DNA from: an uncultured Eggerthella sp.
Lineage (GTDB): Bacteria; Actinomycetota; Coriobacteriia; Coriobacteriales; Eggerthellaceae
Direction: 5' to 3'
NCBI GenBank assembly: GCA_900542525.1
Contig: UQNZ01000003.1
Span: 1-64,000 of the forward strand
DNA length: 64,000 nucleotides
Shown here piece after piece: positions 8,101-18,050 of this stretch. A program made the translations under genes and the position numbers. The notes beneath the pieces are model-generated. The model was not told the origin of the DNA, did no database searches, and was given only the letters and a program-made list of their open reading frames with translations. How positions within the stretch are numbered: the stretch's first letter is position 1; each line of letters begins with the position of its first letter.

Positions 8101-9369
8101 ATGGCACGTCCAATGACCATGGCTGAAAAGATTCTTGCCGCCCATGCTGGCCTCGATGAGGTCGTTCCCGGGCAGCTTATCGAATGCGACTTGGATCTAG
8201 TGTTAGCAAACGACATCACTGCGCCGATCGCTATCCAAGAATTCAAGAAGATCGGGGTTGATAGCGTTTTCGATCCCACGAAGATCGCGCTCGTTCCCGA
8301 TCACTACACCCCCAACAAAGACATCAAAAGCGCCGAGCAGGCAAAGATCGTACGTGATTTTGCGCACGAACAAGGCATCACGCATTATTACGAAGTAGGC
8401 TGCATGGGCGTTGAGCATGCGCTCTTGCCCGAACAGGGTGTTGTTGGTGCGGGCGATCTGATCATTGGTGCCGATAGCCATACCTGCACGTATGGCGCGC
8501 TCGGTGCGTTCTCTACCGGCGTTGGCTCGACTGATGCGGGTGTAGGCCTTGCAACTGGCAAGGCTTGGTTCAAGGTTCCTGAATCGATTCTTTTCAACAT
8601 AGAGGGCACGCTCAATCCTGGCGTGACCGGCAAAGATATCATCTTGCACATCATTGGTCTTATCGGCGTAGATGGTGCGCTCTATCAGGCGATGGAGTTC
8701 CGCGGTTCTGCGATCGAGAGCCTGAACATGGACGAGCGTCTTTCCATTTCGAATATGGCCATCGAAGCAGGTGGCAAAGCGGGCCTCATCCCAGTTGACG
8801 ACGTTACGCGTGAATACCTGAACGAACGCGCTGAACGACCCTTCACCGAGTATCGTTCCGATCCCGATGCGGTTTATGCGCGCGTGATCGACATCAAGGC
8901 AGAAGACATTGTTCCCACCGTTGCTTTCCCTCATCTTCCTTCCAACACGCGTCCCGTCAGCGAAGCGCGCGATGTGAAGATCGATCAGGCGGTCATCGGC
9001 TCATGCACTAACGGACGCATCGAAGATATGCGCCAGGCTGCTGCAGTGCTCAAGGGTCGCAAGGTTCATCCTTTTGTACGTTGCATTATCATTCCAGCAA
9101 CGCAGCAGGTGTATCGCCAGTGCATCGAAGAAGGCCTCATGGATATCTTCCTTGATGCGAACTGTGCGGTTTCGACCCCTACGTGCGGTCCATGCCTTGG
9201 TGGTTATATGGGCATCTTGGCAGCAGGGGAGCGCGCGATCGCTACCACCAATCGAAATTTCGTTGGCCGCATGGGCGATCCTACGAGCGAGGTATATCTC
9301 TCTTCGCCTGCAGTTGCTGCTGCAAGTGCGGTGCTCGGTCACATCGGTCTGCCTGAAGATATAGATTAG
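8101..9369 (+). CDS. leuC: 3-isopropylmalate dehydratase, large subunit
   Basis: This is the iron-sulfur subunit of isopropylmalate isomerase, converting 2- to 3-isopropylmalate in leucine synthesis. It has 422 residues, the shorter LeuC class (about 420, shared with archaeal HacA-type proteins) rather than the roughly 470 of E. coli. The three [4Fe-4S] ligands are Cys302 in GSCTNGR and Cys362/Cys365 in TCGPC; GADSHT is at 123-128. Because homoaconitase-type enzymes share this architecture, the leucine role rests partly on leuD and leuB directly downstream. AAAAGGAG precedes the ATG. No leuA lies in the window. Confidence 0.93.
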   Translation: MARPMTMAEKILAAHAGLDEVVPGQLIECDLDLVLANDITAPIAIQEFKKIGVDSVFDPTKIALVPDHYTPNKDIKSAEQAKIVRDFAHEQGITHYYEVGCMGVEHALLPEQGVVGAGDLIIGADSHTCTYGALGAFSTGVGSTDAGVGLATGKAWFKVPESILFNIEGTLNPGVTGKDIILHIIGLIGVDGALYQAMEFRGSAIESLNMDERLSISNMAIEAGGKAGLIPVDDVTREYLNERAERPFTEYRSDPDAVYARVIDIKAEDIVPTVAFPHLPSNTRPVSEARDVKIDQAVIGSCTNGRIEDMRQAAAVLKGRKVHPFVRCIIIPATQQVYRQCIEEGLMDIFLDANCAVSTPTCGPCLGGYMGILAAGERAIATTNRNFVGRMGDPTSEVYLSSPAVAAASAVLGHIGLPEDID

Positions 9370-9378
9370 GAGCAATTC

Positions 9379-9876
9379 ATGAACTATAAAGGTACGGTAC
9401 ATCGCTACGGAAGAGACATTGATACAGATGTCATCATCCCTGCACGTTATCTCAACACATCCGACCCTGCCGAACTCGCTAAGCACTGTCTAGAAGATCT
9501 GGATGCAACCTTTGTCGAAAAGATGAATCCGGGCGATATCATCGTTGCTGAAGAGAACTTCGGTTGCGGTTCTTCACGTGAGCATGCACCTATTGCCATC
9601 AAGGCTGCAGGTGTTGATGCGGTCATCGCGAAGAGCTTCGCACGCATCTTCTATCGTAATTCGATCAATACCGGGCTTGCAATTCTTGAATGCCCTGAAG
9701 CAGTCGACGCGATCGAAGACGGTCACGTTGTTTCGGTTGAAACGGAAACGGGCACGATCACCGACGAAACCACTGGTCAGGTGTTCACTGCACAGCCGTT
9801 CCCTCCCTTTATCGCCGATATCATCGAACAAGGTGGGCTTATCAATCGCACGCGCAGTGTTATGGGCAAAGAGTAG
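9379..9876 (+). CDS. leuD: 3-isopropylmalate dehydratase, small subunit
   Basis: This is the swivelling small subunit that completes the LeuCD isomerase. It has 165 residues, matching the short LeuD class that pairs with 420-residue LeuC. The motifs GRDIDTDVIIPARYL near the N-terminus and NFGCGSSREHAP (about residues 56-67) are characteristic. It starts 9 bp after leuC, with TAGGAG overlapping the leuC stop region as its ribosome binding site. This supports translational coupling and balanced subunit production. Confidence 0.95.
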   Translation: MNYKGTVHRYGRDIDTDVIIPARYLNTSDPAELAKHCLEDLDATFVEKMNPGDIIVAEENFGCGSSREHAPIAIKAAGVDAVIAKSFARIFYRNSINTGLAILECPEAVDAIEDGHVVSVETETGTITDETTGQVFTAQPFPPFIADIIEQGGLINRTRSVMGKE

Positions 9877-9885
9877 GGGAGTAGC

Positions 9886-10995
9886 ATGGCTCAAACGTAC
9901 AAGATCTGTCTTTTACCCGGCGATGGCATCGGCCCCGAGATCATCGCTGAAGGCGTAAAGGTTCTCGATGCGATCGCAGCGAAATACGGCATATCGTTCG
10001 AATACACTGAAGCCCTCATTGGAGGACGCGCGATCGACGAAACAGGCAGCGCGCTTCCTGAAGCCACGCTCGCCATTGCTTCTGGCTCCGATGCAGTGTT
10101 ACTTGCTGCAGTTGGCGGCCCGAAGTGGGATACTACCGATCCCAGCAAACCACGTCCTGAACAGGGATTGCTCGCCATACGAAAAGGTCTGGGCCTTTAT
10201 GCGAATCTTCGTCCAGTCGTGATCTTCAATGCGCTGGCAGATGCTTCGACGCTCAAGCCTTCCGTTATCGATGGTGTTGATTGCGTGATCGTACGAGAGC
10301 TCACGGGTGGTCTCTATTTTGGTGAACGCGAACGCACGTATGATGTTGCTGGTGCGGGTGCGAATGGTACTGTAGGCCAGCAGGCTTATGACACGCTCAT
10401 GTACTCCGAATACGAGATCGAGCGTATCGTTCGCCATGCATTCGAAACCGCACGTAAACGCCGCGGTCGTGTCCATTCGATCGACAAAGCGAACGTGCTT
10501 GAAACCTCACGCATGTGGCGCGAGATCACGCACCGTATCGCCGAGGAATATCCCGATGTCGAACTTATCGATATGCTCGTGGATAATGCTGCCATGCAGC
10601 TGATCAATGATCCGAAGCAATTCGATGTTGTGGTAACGGAGAACATGTTCGGCGACATTCTTTCCGATGAGGCTTCGATGCTCACTGGCTCACTTGGCAT
10701 GCTCGCCTCTGCTTCGCTCGGCGATGGTACGGCACTCTACGAACCGAGTCATGGCAGTGCGCCCGACATCGCGGGCAAAGGCATTGCTAACCCGCTCGCA
10801 CAGATTCTTTCGGTCGAGATGATGCTGCGCTACACCTTCAATATGAACGAAGCAGCTGATTCGATCGTTTCAGCGGTGAACGCGGTGCTCGATGAAGGAT
10901 GGCGTACTGGCGATATCGCCAACGATGAGACCCCTGCCGACAAGATCGTAGGCACGCAGGCTATGGGCGATCTTGTGGTCGCGCATCTCGGTTAA
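9886..10995 (+). CDS. leuB: 3-isopropylmalate dehydrogenase
   Basis: This NAD-dependent oxidative decarboxylase acts on 3-isopropylmalate. It has 369 residues. The N-terminal LLPGDGIGPEI, the LRP segment, the family tag ELTGGLYFGERE and the Asp-rich metal site around NMFGDILSDEASML are all present. The C-terminal GSAPDIAGKGIANP loop supports IMDH over isocitrate dehydrogenase. The gap to leuD is 9 bp with GGGGAG as ribosome binding site, and hisS begins 14 bp downstream, so translation genes may be cotranscribed with leucine synthesis. Confidence 0.96.
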   Translation: MAQTYKICLLPGDGIGPEIIAEGVKVLDAIAAKYGISFEYTEALIGGRAIDETGSALPEATLAIASGSDAVLLAAVGGPKWDTTDPSKPRPEQGLLAIRKGLGLYANLRPVVIFNALADASTLKPSVIDGVDCVIVRELTGGLYFGERERTYDVAGAGANGTVGQQAYDTLMYSEYEIERIVRHAFETARKRRGRVHSIDKANVLETSRMWREITHRIAEEYPDVELIDMLVDNAAMQLINDPKQFDVVVTENMFGDILSDEASMLTGSLGMLASASLGDGTALYEPSHGSAPDIAGKGIANPLAQILSVEMMLRYTFNMNEAADSIVSAVNAVLDEGWRTGDIANDETPADKIVGTQAMGDLVVAHLG

Positions 10996-11009
10996 ACAGG
11001 CAGGTTCTT

Positions 11010-12368
11010 ATGGCACTTCAAGCCCCTAAAGGCACGACCGATCTGCTTCCTCAGCAGGCACGCATATGGGATTATTTCAAGCGCAGTGCTTCTGCGGTGT
11101 TCTCGCGCTATGGCTATGAGCCGATCGAGACGCCCATCTTCGAGCAGACCGAGCTTTTCGTGCGCGGCATCGGCGAAGCAACCGATGTGGTTTCTAAAGA
11201 GATGTTCGCTACGATCACCGGCGAAAACCTCAAGACCTTGCTTGGCGGCGGTCATGTGAAGAGCAATAGCCGCTTCAGCTTGCGTCCTGAAGGAACCGCT
11301 TCGGTGGTACGCGCTGTAGCGCAGCATAATCTGGTTTCGCCAGGTGGTCTACCAGCAAAGCTCATGTATGCCGGCCCGATGTTCCGCGCTGAGAACGTTC
11401 AGAAGGGTAGGCAGCGCCAGTTCAATCAGGTTGGTATCGAATGCTTGGGTTCGGAAGATCCTTCCATCGATGCTGAAGCGATCATCATGCTCATACGTTT
11501 TTATGAGGCGATCGGACTCGATACGAGCAAGCTTACGCTGCTCATCAATTCGATGGGATGCGAAACATGCAGGCCGGCATATCGTGATGCGGTTGCGCAG
11601 TTCCTCATTGATCATGAGGCGGACCTTTGTGAAGAATGCCGCACTCGTGCGCGCACTAACCCTTTACGCGCATTCGATTGCAAGCATGAAGCCTGTGTTC
11701 AGGTTATGAAGGACGCGCCGCTCATCACTGATGCGCTCTGCGAAGGATGCCAGGCGCATTACGCTCAGGTGAAAGCATATCTCGATGATGCTGGAATCAG
11801 CTACATCGAGGATCCCACGCTCGTGCGCGGTCTCGATTACTACACGCGAACGGTCTTCGAGGTCCAGGTAAAAGAGGGCATGGGTGCTCAAAATGCTATC
11901 GGTGGTGGCGGGCGCTATGACAAGCTCATGGAAGAGATCGGGGCCCAGCCGATGCCTGGCTTCGGTTTTGCGCTCGGCTTCGAACGCTGCATTTTGGCGC
12001 TCGAAGCACAAGGGTTCACTTTCCCTGAATCCCATACGATCGAGTGCTTCGTTGCCTGTGTTGATGCGTCGGTCAAACCGCAGGTCTTCATGCTTTTGCA
12101 GCACTTGCGTGATGCTGGTATCGCTTCCGACATGGACCACTTGGGTAAGAGTCTGAAGGCGCAGTTCAAGTCAGCAGGAAAGCAGCAAGCCTCCTATGTA
12201 CTCGTGGTTGGTCCTAATGAGCTTGCGCAAAACGCACTCACGTGTCGCAACATGGATGCACATGAGGAAACGACGCTCGATCTTGCAAGATTCACTGAAG
12301 CCTTGCAAAATGCAGCTTTGACCGAAGAGCCTACTACCTTGGGCGACATCATCACATCTTTACCATAA
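11010..12368 (+). CDS. hisS: Histidyl-tRNA synthetase
   Basis: This is a class II synthetase charging tRNA-His. It has 452 residues, slightly longer than the typical 420-430. Visible are RPEGTASVVRA (motif 2 region), GRQRQFNQVGIECLG, the HisRS-specific LVRGLDYYTRTVFEV and GGGRYDKL, and motif 3 GFGFALGFER. The anticodon-binding domain fills the C-terminus. A Cys-rich stretch (CETC, CEEC, CEGC; about residues 190-250) is present between the catalytic signatures and could bind a metal. AGGCAGGT precedes the ATG. aspS follows after 67 bp, the common hisS-aspS pairing. Confidence 0.97.
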   Translation: MALQAPKGTTDLLPQQARIWDYFKRSASAVFSRYGYEPIETPIFEQTELFVRGIGEATDVVSKEMFATITGENLKTLLGGGHVKSNSRFSLRPEGTASVVRAVAQHNLVSPGGLPAKLMYAGPMFRAENVQKGRQRQFNQVGIECLGSEDPSIDAEAIIMLIRFYEAIGLDTSKLTLLINSMGCETCRPAYRDAVAQFLIDHEADLCEECRTRARTNPLRAFDCKHEACVQVMKDAPLITDALCEGCQAHYAQVKAYLDDAGISYIEDPTLVRGLDYYTRTVFEVQVKEGMGAQNAIGGGGRYDKLMEEIGAQPMPGFGFALGFERCILALEAQGFTFPESHTIECFVACVDASVKPQVFMLLQHLRDAGIASDMDHLGKSLKAQFKSAGKQQASYVLVVGPNELAQNALTCRNMDAHEETTLDLARFTEALQNAALTEEPTTLGDIITSLP

Positions 12369-12435
12369 CAGCCTGGTTTAATAGAGAGCAATTATCAACC
12401 TTCGATTCAACACACTACAAGGAGAGATTCAAACG

Positions 12436-14214
12436 ATGAGCGAACTTAACAACAAGTTCAGCATGCACACTAAGACCTGCGGCGAACTTCGCAAAGAAGA
12501 CATTGGCGAAGAAGTCGTTTTGACTGGATGGGTTTGGCATAATCGCGATCATGGCGGACTTATCTTCGTTGACCTGCGTGACCGCGATGGTTATACGCAG
12601 GTGGTCATCGACCCTGATTGCGTTACGCCTGAGGAATTTGCGGTAGCCGAGCATCTCGGTCGCGAATGGGTCATCAAGATCGAAGGCAAGATACGCGCTC
12701 GTCAAGAAGGCGCCGAGAACCCCGATATGGCAACTGGTCAGATCGAGGTGCTCGCAAACGGCCTTCAGGTGCTCAATAAATCTCTCACACCGCCGTTCTC
12801 GATCGAAGACGGCATCGAGACCGATGAAACTACACGTATGAAGTGGCGCTATCTTGACTTGCGCCGCCCCGAGATGTATCAGGCGCTCGCTCTGCGCCAT
12901 GCGGTTGCGCAAGCAATGCGTTCGGCCCTGAACGAGCATGGGTTCCTCGAGATCGAAACCCCGATCCTTGCGAATTCTACTCCAGAAGGCGCACGTGACT
13001 ACATCGTTCCTTCGCGTCCGAACCCGGGCACATTCTATGCCCTGCCGCAGTCTCCTCAGCAGTTCAAGCAGATGCTCATGATCGGTGGCGTTGGGCGCTA
13101 CTATCAGATCGCACGCTGCTTCCGTGACGAGGACCTTCGTGCGGATCGTCAGCCTGAATTCACCCAGGTAGACATCGAAATGAGCTTCGTCGAAGGTGAA
13201 GATGTCATGAACCTCATGGAAGAAGTGCTCGCTGAAGCACTCAAGGCCGTGGGCGTTGAGCATGAATTCCCGCTTCAGCGTATGCAGTATCGTGAAGCCA
13301 TGGATCGCTTTGGCTGCGATCGTCCTGATACGCGTTTCGGCATGGAACTCGTCGATATCACTGATATCGTGAAGGATTCTGGTTTCAAGGTGTTCTCGAG
13401 CGTTGCGCAGTCAGGCGGCATCGTGAAAGCGATCAATGCTAAGGGCGCAGGCGACTGGAGCCGTGGCGAGATCGAGAAGCTCGCTTCTATCGCTGAAGCA
13501 AATGGTGCTAAAGGTATGGCATGGATCGCATTCACTTCCGATGGCAAGGAAAAGAGCCCCATCATCAAGTTCTTCTCAGATGAAGAATTTGCTGGCATCA
13601 AAGAAGCGCTCGATGTTGAACCAGGCGATCTGGTCCTTTTCGCAGCAGACACTTATGAAGTTGCCAATGCGGTGCTTGCAGCACTTCGCCTTCACATGGC
13701 AGAAGCGCTCGGTATCCCACGCGAGGGCCATGCGCTGCTCTGGGTGGTCAATTTCCCGATGTTCCACTACGACGAAGACGAAGGCAAATATAGCGCTGAG
13801 CACCATCCGTTCACACACGTGCTCGAAGAAGATCTCGACAAGATTGAATCCGATCCACTCGCTTGCGGTAGCTACTCATATGACCTGGTCATGGATGGCT
13901 TTGAAGTGGGTGGCGGTACGATCCGTATCCATAACGCAGAGGAACAGAAGCGCATCTTGAAGGTATGCGGCCTCACCGATGAAGAGATTGAAGAGAAGTT
14001 TGGTCATCTCATTCACGCACTTGAACTTGGTGCACCACCTCATGGCGGTATCGCGCTCGGCCTTGATCGCTTGGTCATGCTGCTTGCCGGCAAGCAATCT
14101 ATTCGTGACGTGATCGCATTCCCGAAGACTTCTTCCGCTTCCGATCCTATGACGGGTGCACCTAATCAGGTAACTGCTCGTCAGCTTAAAGAAGTAGGTC
14201 TTCGTATCCTGTAA
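12436..14214 (+). CDS. aspS: Aspartyl-tRNA synthetase (bacterial type)
   Basis: This is a class II synthetase with an N-terminal OB-fold anticodon domain (about 10-115), a bacterial GAD insertion in the middle and a C-terminal catalytic core. It has 592 residues, standard for the bacterial form. Motif 2 reads CFRDEDLRADRQPEFTQ and motif 3 GIALGLDRLVMLL. The sequence does not show whether it also misacylates tRNA-Asn; that depends on whether the genome has AsnRS or GatCAB, which are not here. AAGGAGAG lies before the ATG. Confidence 0.97.
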   Translation: MSELNNKFSMHTKTCGELRKEDIGEEVVLTGWVWHNRDHGGLIFVDLRDRDGYTQVVIDPDCVTPEEFAVAEHLGREWVIKIEGKIRARQEGAENPDMATGQIEVLANGLQVLNKSLTPPFSIEDGIETDETTRMKWRYLDLRRPEMYQALALRHAVAQAMRSALNEHGFLEIETPILANSTPEGARDYIVPSRPNPGTFYALPQSPQQFKQMLMIGGVGRYYQIARCFRDEDLRADRQPEFTQVDIEMSFVEGEDVMNLMEEVLAEALKAVGVEHEFPLQRMQYREAMDRFGCDRPDTRFGMELVDITDIVKDSGFKVFSSVAQSGGIVKAINAKGAGDWSRGEIEKLASIAEANGAKGMAWIAFTSDGKEKSPIIKFFSDEEFAGIKEALDVEPGDLVLFAADTYEVANAVLAALRLHMAEALGIPREGHALLWVVNFPMFHYDEDEGKYSAEHHPFTHVLEEDLDKIESDPLACGSYSYDLVMDGFEVGGGTIRIHNAEEQKRILKVCGLTDEEIEEKFGHLIHALELGAPPHGGIALGLDRLVMLLAGKQSIRDVIAFPKTSSASDPMTGAPNQVTARQLKEVGLRIL

Positions 14215-14278
14215 TCATCGTTTGGAAGAGCATGTGGCGTGCACTTTTGAACGTACTTGATAAGAAAGACTGACGACT

Positions 14279-15778
14279 ATGACAGACGCTGAAGCTTCTG
14301 CTCAAATAGAAAATCAAGATCAGGTCGTTGCAGCTGCTCCCGAAGAGCAGCCTAAAAAGATGCGCACCAAGAAGAAAGTGCTGCTCATCACGCTTTTGGT
14401 CATTCTTGCTTCGTTAGTTGTTGTATATGCGGTGGGCGCACTGTTCTTTTCGTCTCACTTCTATCCGAACACGCGGTTCAACGATGAAGACATCTCCTAC
14501 CAGGCAGATACTGTGTTCGTTGATGAAGTTGAAGCTCAAGTGCCAGGGTACAAGCTCACCATTACAGGAGACGATTACATCCAAGACATCACTTCAGAGC
14601 AAGTCGACCTTTCTGTGGATCCTGAAAAGCTCAAAGCAGATGCATTCGAAGCGCAGAATGTCTGGCTTTGGCCTATCGAGGTTTTCGGCAACCACGACGT
14701 GAGCCATGTGATCGATGCTTCTTTCGATCACGATAAGGTGGTAGAGATTCTCACACCCACTGTAGAGACCTACAACAAAGATGCAACGCCAAGCGCCGAT
14801 GCGACCATTGCCTATGATGAGCGTATCAATCTCGTAGTGGTAAAAGATGAAGTGTATGGCAACCAGATCAATGCGGAAGCTTTCATCTCTAAGGTGGATG
14901 AATGCCTCGCTTCGTTAGAATCTTCATACCAGCTAAATGATGAAGTCTTCATCCAACCGACCATTCTTGCAAACGATGAACGTTTCAAGCAAGCGCTTCC
15001 TGCTGCACAAACGCTCATCAGCGGCGAAATCGACCTTACACTTGCTGAAGGCTCGGTATCTGCAGGCAAGGTTGGTAAGGACTTGCTCGTTTCTTGGCTT
15101 ACGTTGGATTCTGAGACCCTTATGCCAACCCTTGATCAGGCGGCCGTTGCTGCTTGGGCGGAACAAAAGGGTGTCGAACTCAACACGATCGGCACTAAGC
15201 GCACCTTCAAACGTCCTGACGGCAAGAACGTTACCGTGAGTGGGGGAGTGTATGGTTGGAAAGTGAATACAGCAGACCTTGCGAGTACTCTTATCGGAAA
15301 CGTTACTGCAGGTAATTTTGAAGCGATCGATATTCCCTGCGAGCAGACTGCCGATGTGTATAACGGACCTGGTGGGCGTGACTGGACTGCGTATGTCGAT
15401 ATCGATCTGACAGAGCAAAAAGTGCGCTACTATAACGAAAAGGACGAAGAGCTCTTTGTGACCGACTGCGTTACGGGCGATGTGAGCAAAGGACGCTCAA
15501 CGCCTACCGGATTGTATTATCTTCGTGCTAAAAAAAGTCCTGAGGTACTAACGGGCTTCAATGCTGATGGCACGAAAGATTACGAAACGCACGTTACCTA
15601 CTGGATGCCCTTTATTCGTAACAGCATCGGTCTGCACGATGCTAGCTGGCGCGGCAAGTTCGGAGGGTCGATCTATAAGGGCAACGGTTCACATGGCTGC
15701 GTGAATCTTCCAACAGAAGCCGCAAAGTGGTTCTACGATAATCTCACTACTAATGTAGCGGTCCTTGTTCATGAATAA
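14279..15778 (+). CDS. L,D-transpeptidase (YkuD domain) with peptidoglycan-binding region
   Basis: This 499-residue exported enzyme probably makes 3-3 cross-links in peptidoglycan or attaches proteins to it. A cytoplasmic Lys/Gln-rich N-terminus is followed by a membrane anchor (about 38-60). An extracellular region (about 70-350) resembles the peptidoglycan-binding domains that precede YkuD in Gram-positive Ldt proteins. The YkuD domain is C-terminal with catalytic His453 and Cys474 in the motif GSHGCVNLP. It does not look like a spore protein. murI follows 28 bp downstream, a cell-wall context. The ribosome binding site is weak (AAGAAAGA). Confidence 0.92.
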   Translation: MTDAEASAQIENQDQVVAAAPEEQPKKMRTKKKVLLITLLVILASLVVVYAVGALFFSSHFYPNTRFNDEDISYQADTVFVDEVEAQVPGYKLTITGDDYIQDITSEQVDLSVDPEKLKADAFEAQNVWLWPIEVFGNHDVSHVIDASFDHDKVVEILTPTVETYNKDATPSADATIAYDERINLVVVKDEVYGNQINAEAFISKVDECLASLESSYQLNDEVFIQPTILANDERFKQALPAAQTLISGEIDLTLAEGSVSAGKVGKDLLVSWLTLDSETLMPTLDQAAVAAWAEQKGVELNTIGTKRTFKRPDGKNVTVSGGVYGWKVNTADLASTLIGNVTAGNFEAIDIPCEQTADVYNGPGGRDWTAYVDIDLTEQKVRYYNEKDEELFVTDCVTGDVSKGRSTPTGLYYLRAKKSPEVLTGFNADGTKDYETHVTYWMPFIRNSIGLHDASWRGKFGGSIYKGNGSHGCVNLPTEAAKWFYDNLTTNVAVLVHE

Positions 15779-15806
15779 TACTTGATAAGCGATAGATTTT
15801 TTAATC

Positions 15807-16745
15807 ATGAACGATCGACCAGACAAACAGACAGAACCTTATCGTTCCTTCGGGACGCAAGAAGAAGGGATCGTGGGAAAACGCGATCTGTCCTATGACG
15901 ATGCACCGATCGGCGTCTTCGACTCTGGTTTCGGTGGTCTAACCGTTGCACGCGAGATCATGAAGGCGCTTCCACACGAGAACATCATCTACTTTGGGGA
16001 TACCCTTCATTGCCCTTATGGACCGCGTTCATTTGACGAGGTTGCTTCTTTTGTAGAACAAATCGGCACCTGGCTTGTTGGTCAAGGCGTGAAGATGATC
16101 GTGATCGCCTGCAATACGGCAACTGCAGCTGGGCTCAGCTTGGCACAAACGAAGTTTCCCGTGCCAGTCATTGGCGTGGTCGAGCCAGGAGCACGTGCGG
16201 CTGCCCGTGCCACACGAAACAAGAGGGTAGGGGTCATCGCTACAAAAGGCACAGTTGAATCGGATGTCTACACGCATGCGATTCGCGCGAACGATGCGGG
16301 TATCACCGTGTTCGCAACAGCAACGCCACGGTTCGTTGAGATTGCTGAGCTGGGCATTCAGATGGCAAAAGGACCGATCGAAAACTACACTTCGCTCGCT
16401 TCGCAGGTCTATATTCGACCTGAATTCCAAGAGATCGCACAAGATTATCTCGATCCGCTCCGCCGCTGCGATGTCGATACGCTCGTGCTGGGATGTACTC
16501 ATTTTCCGTTATTGAAATCCCTGATCGGGGGTGTGATGGGTAGGGAAGTGGTGCTCATCTCTTCAGCTTCTGAAGTGGCACGTGATTGTGCTGACATCTT
16601 GAGCCGTCAGGGAATCGCTGCTCGTCCTGAGAACAAGGCACATTATGAATTCTTCACGTCAGGCGATGATATAGAAGCGTTTAGGCGATTTGGTACTCGT
16701 GTGCTTCGTTTTCCGCTCGACCACCTTACGCACATCGTCTTATAA
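15807..16745 (+). CDS. murI: Glutamate racemase
   Basis: This enzyme interconverts L- and D-glutamate to supply D-Glu for peptidoglycan. It has 312 residues as an ATG frame, with catalytic Cys102 (ACNTATAA) and Cys230 (GCTHFPLL), and the N-terminal VFDSGFGGLTV at about 38-48. The first roughly 30 residues are an extension beyond the usual start. An in-frame GTG at 15873 has GAAGGGATC directly upstream and would give a more normal 290-residue protein, so the true start is uncertain. The stop codon runs into the ribosome binding site of rdgB. Confidence 0.95.
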   Translation: MNDRPDKQTEPYRSFGTQEEGIVGKRDLSYDDAPIGVFDSGFGGLTVAREIMKALPHENIIYFGDTLHCPYGPRSFDEVASFVEQIGTWLVGQGVKMIVIACNTATAAGLSLAQTKFPVPVIGVVEPGARAAARATRNKRVGVIATKGTVESDVYTHAIRANDAGITVFATATPRFVEIAELGIQMAKGPIENYTSLASQVYIRPEFQEIAQDYLDPLRRCDVDTLVLGCTHFPLLKSLIGGVMGREVVLISSASEVARDCADILSRQGIAARPENKAHYEFFTSGDDIEAFRRFGTRVLRFPLDHLTHIVL

Positions 16746-16757
16746 GGAGTGTCTTAT

Positions 16758-17354
16758 ATGGCTAAGAAAGTTATCATTGCAACTAACAATATTCATAAGG
16801 TTGAAGAGATCTCCGATTTCTTCTCGGCGCTTGATTGGGAATGCAAGAGTCTTGCTCAAGCGGGTATCGACTCTAACCCAGAGGAAACAGGAACCACGCT
16901 CATCGAGAATGCCCGTATCAAAGCTCAGACCGCTCATAAGCTTTCAGGTTGCGCGGTTCTCGCAGATGATTCAGGCTTGCTCGTTGATGCGCTTGATGGC
17001 GCACCAGGGGTCTATTCGTCGCGCTATGCAGGAGAAGAAGGAAACGATCAAAAGAACAATGCATTCCTGCTCGAGAACATCGCGTATGTTAAACCAGAGG
17101 ATCGCACAGCACATTTTTCTTGCGTTTTATGCTTTATCGACGAAGACGGAACAGAGACCACCGCAGAGGGCAGAGTCGAAGGTTTGATCGGGTTCGAGGA
17201 ACGTGGCACTGAAGGTTTTGGCTACGATCCGATTTTCTTACCAGATGATTTCAATAATGAACACACATTTGCAGAACTAGGGCTTACTGAAAAGCAGAAG
17301 GTATCACATCGAGCACGTGCACTGCGCGATCTTATGGATAAGCTTTCGTGCTAG
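16758..17354 (+). CDS. rdgB: XTP/dITP diphosphatase (RdgB/HAM1 family)
   Basis: This housekeeping enzyme hydrolyses deaminated purine triphosphates (ITP, dITP, XTP) to keep them out of DNA and RNA. It has 198 residues from the ATG. Family signatures are IATNNIHKVEEI at the N-terminus, DDSGLLVDAL (about 73-82) and GFGYDPIF near 155. I chose ATG 16758 because AAGGAG (16744-16749) is 8 bp upstream. The in-frame GTG at 16749 overlaps that site and cannot use it. It is tightly coupled to murI, a pairing common in Gram-positives. Confidence 0.95.
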   Translation: MAKKVIIATNNIHKVEEISDFFSALDWECKSLAQAGIDSNPEETGTTLIENARIKAQTAHKLSGCAVLADDSGLLVDALDGAPGVYSSRYAGEEGNDQKNNAFLLENIAYVKPEDRTAHFSCVLCFIDEDGTETTAEGRVEGLIGFEERGTEGFGYDPIFLPDDFNNEHTFAELGLTEKQKVSHRARALRDLMDKLSC

Positions 17355-17542
17355 CACGCACTTGATCAACTATCGCTGCACTCTAGCGCAAGAACGAAAC
17401 AGTCGAGCGTTAAACTCCGATCCAGAATAAAGAAAATGCTGGAGGAGAGAGACCTCGATCCTGTATCTTCTGAAATAGTATTTAGTTTACATAAGATATA
17501 TTATCAAACTAATATAAGGAATAAGCAGATGAAGCAATGGTA

Positions 17543-17986
17543 CTAATTACCACTTGAACCAAAACTGCCGCTCCCTCGCTCGGTTTCGCTCAATTCATCA
17601 ACTTCGGTGAAATCGACTTCTTCTGCTTTGATGATGATGAGCTGTGCGATTCGATCGCCTTTGCGAATTTCTATCGGCGTCTTTGGATCAAGATTGATCG
17701 CGATCGCCTTCAACTCACCCCGATAATTCGAATCGATGAGCCCTGGCGTGTTTACGAGTGACAAACCTTTATTGATGGCATTTCCGCTTCGTGGGATAAC
17801 GAGCGCTGCAAATCCGAGTGGCAGCTCTATTGAAATGCCGGTTCTGATGAGTTTTCGCTCAAAAGGCTCTAAAACAACGTCTTCTAGGCTTGATAAATCG
17901 TATCCTGCATCACCAAAACGTCCATGAGACGGTATAACGGCTTCTAAAGCCGTTTTAGTGAATTTCACGGGTATTTTATCATGCAT
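17543..17986 (-). CDS. dut: dUTP diphosphatase (trimeric dUTPase)
   Basis: This enzyme hydrolyses dUTP to dUMP, preventing uracil incorporation and feeding dTMP synthesis. It has 147 residues. The five dUTPase motifs are recognisable: DAGYDLSS, the PRSGNA loop, NTPGLIDSNYRGEL, RIAQLII and the C-terminal Gly-rich arm RGSGSFGSSG that closes over the active site. It is transcribed toward rdgB; the 188-bp gap between the two convergent genes is AT-rich near 17480-17515 and shows no gene. Confidence 0.96.
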   Translation of the reverse strand: MHDKIPVKFTKTALEAVIPSHGRFGDAGYDLSSLEDVVLEPFERKLIRTGISIELPLGFAALVIPRSGNAINKGLSLVNTPGLIDSNYRGELKAIAINLDPKTPIEIRKGDRIAQLIIIKAEEVDFTEVDELSETERGSGSFGSSGN

Positions 17987-18050
17987 AATTAATACAAGCC
18001 CTTAGAAACGCTCTCAGAGGGTCATTTTTTAGAAAGACCAGAATGAGCGT

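Noticed and set aside
17355..17542. Possible small gene or RNA in the rdgB-dut gap
   Set aside because: Only a five-codon ATG frame with an AAGGA-like site and AT-rich sequence is visible. There is no stable hairpin, tRNA or conserved motif.
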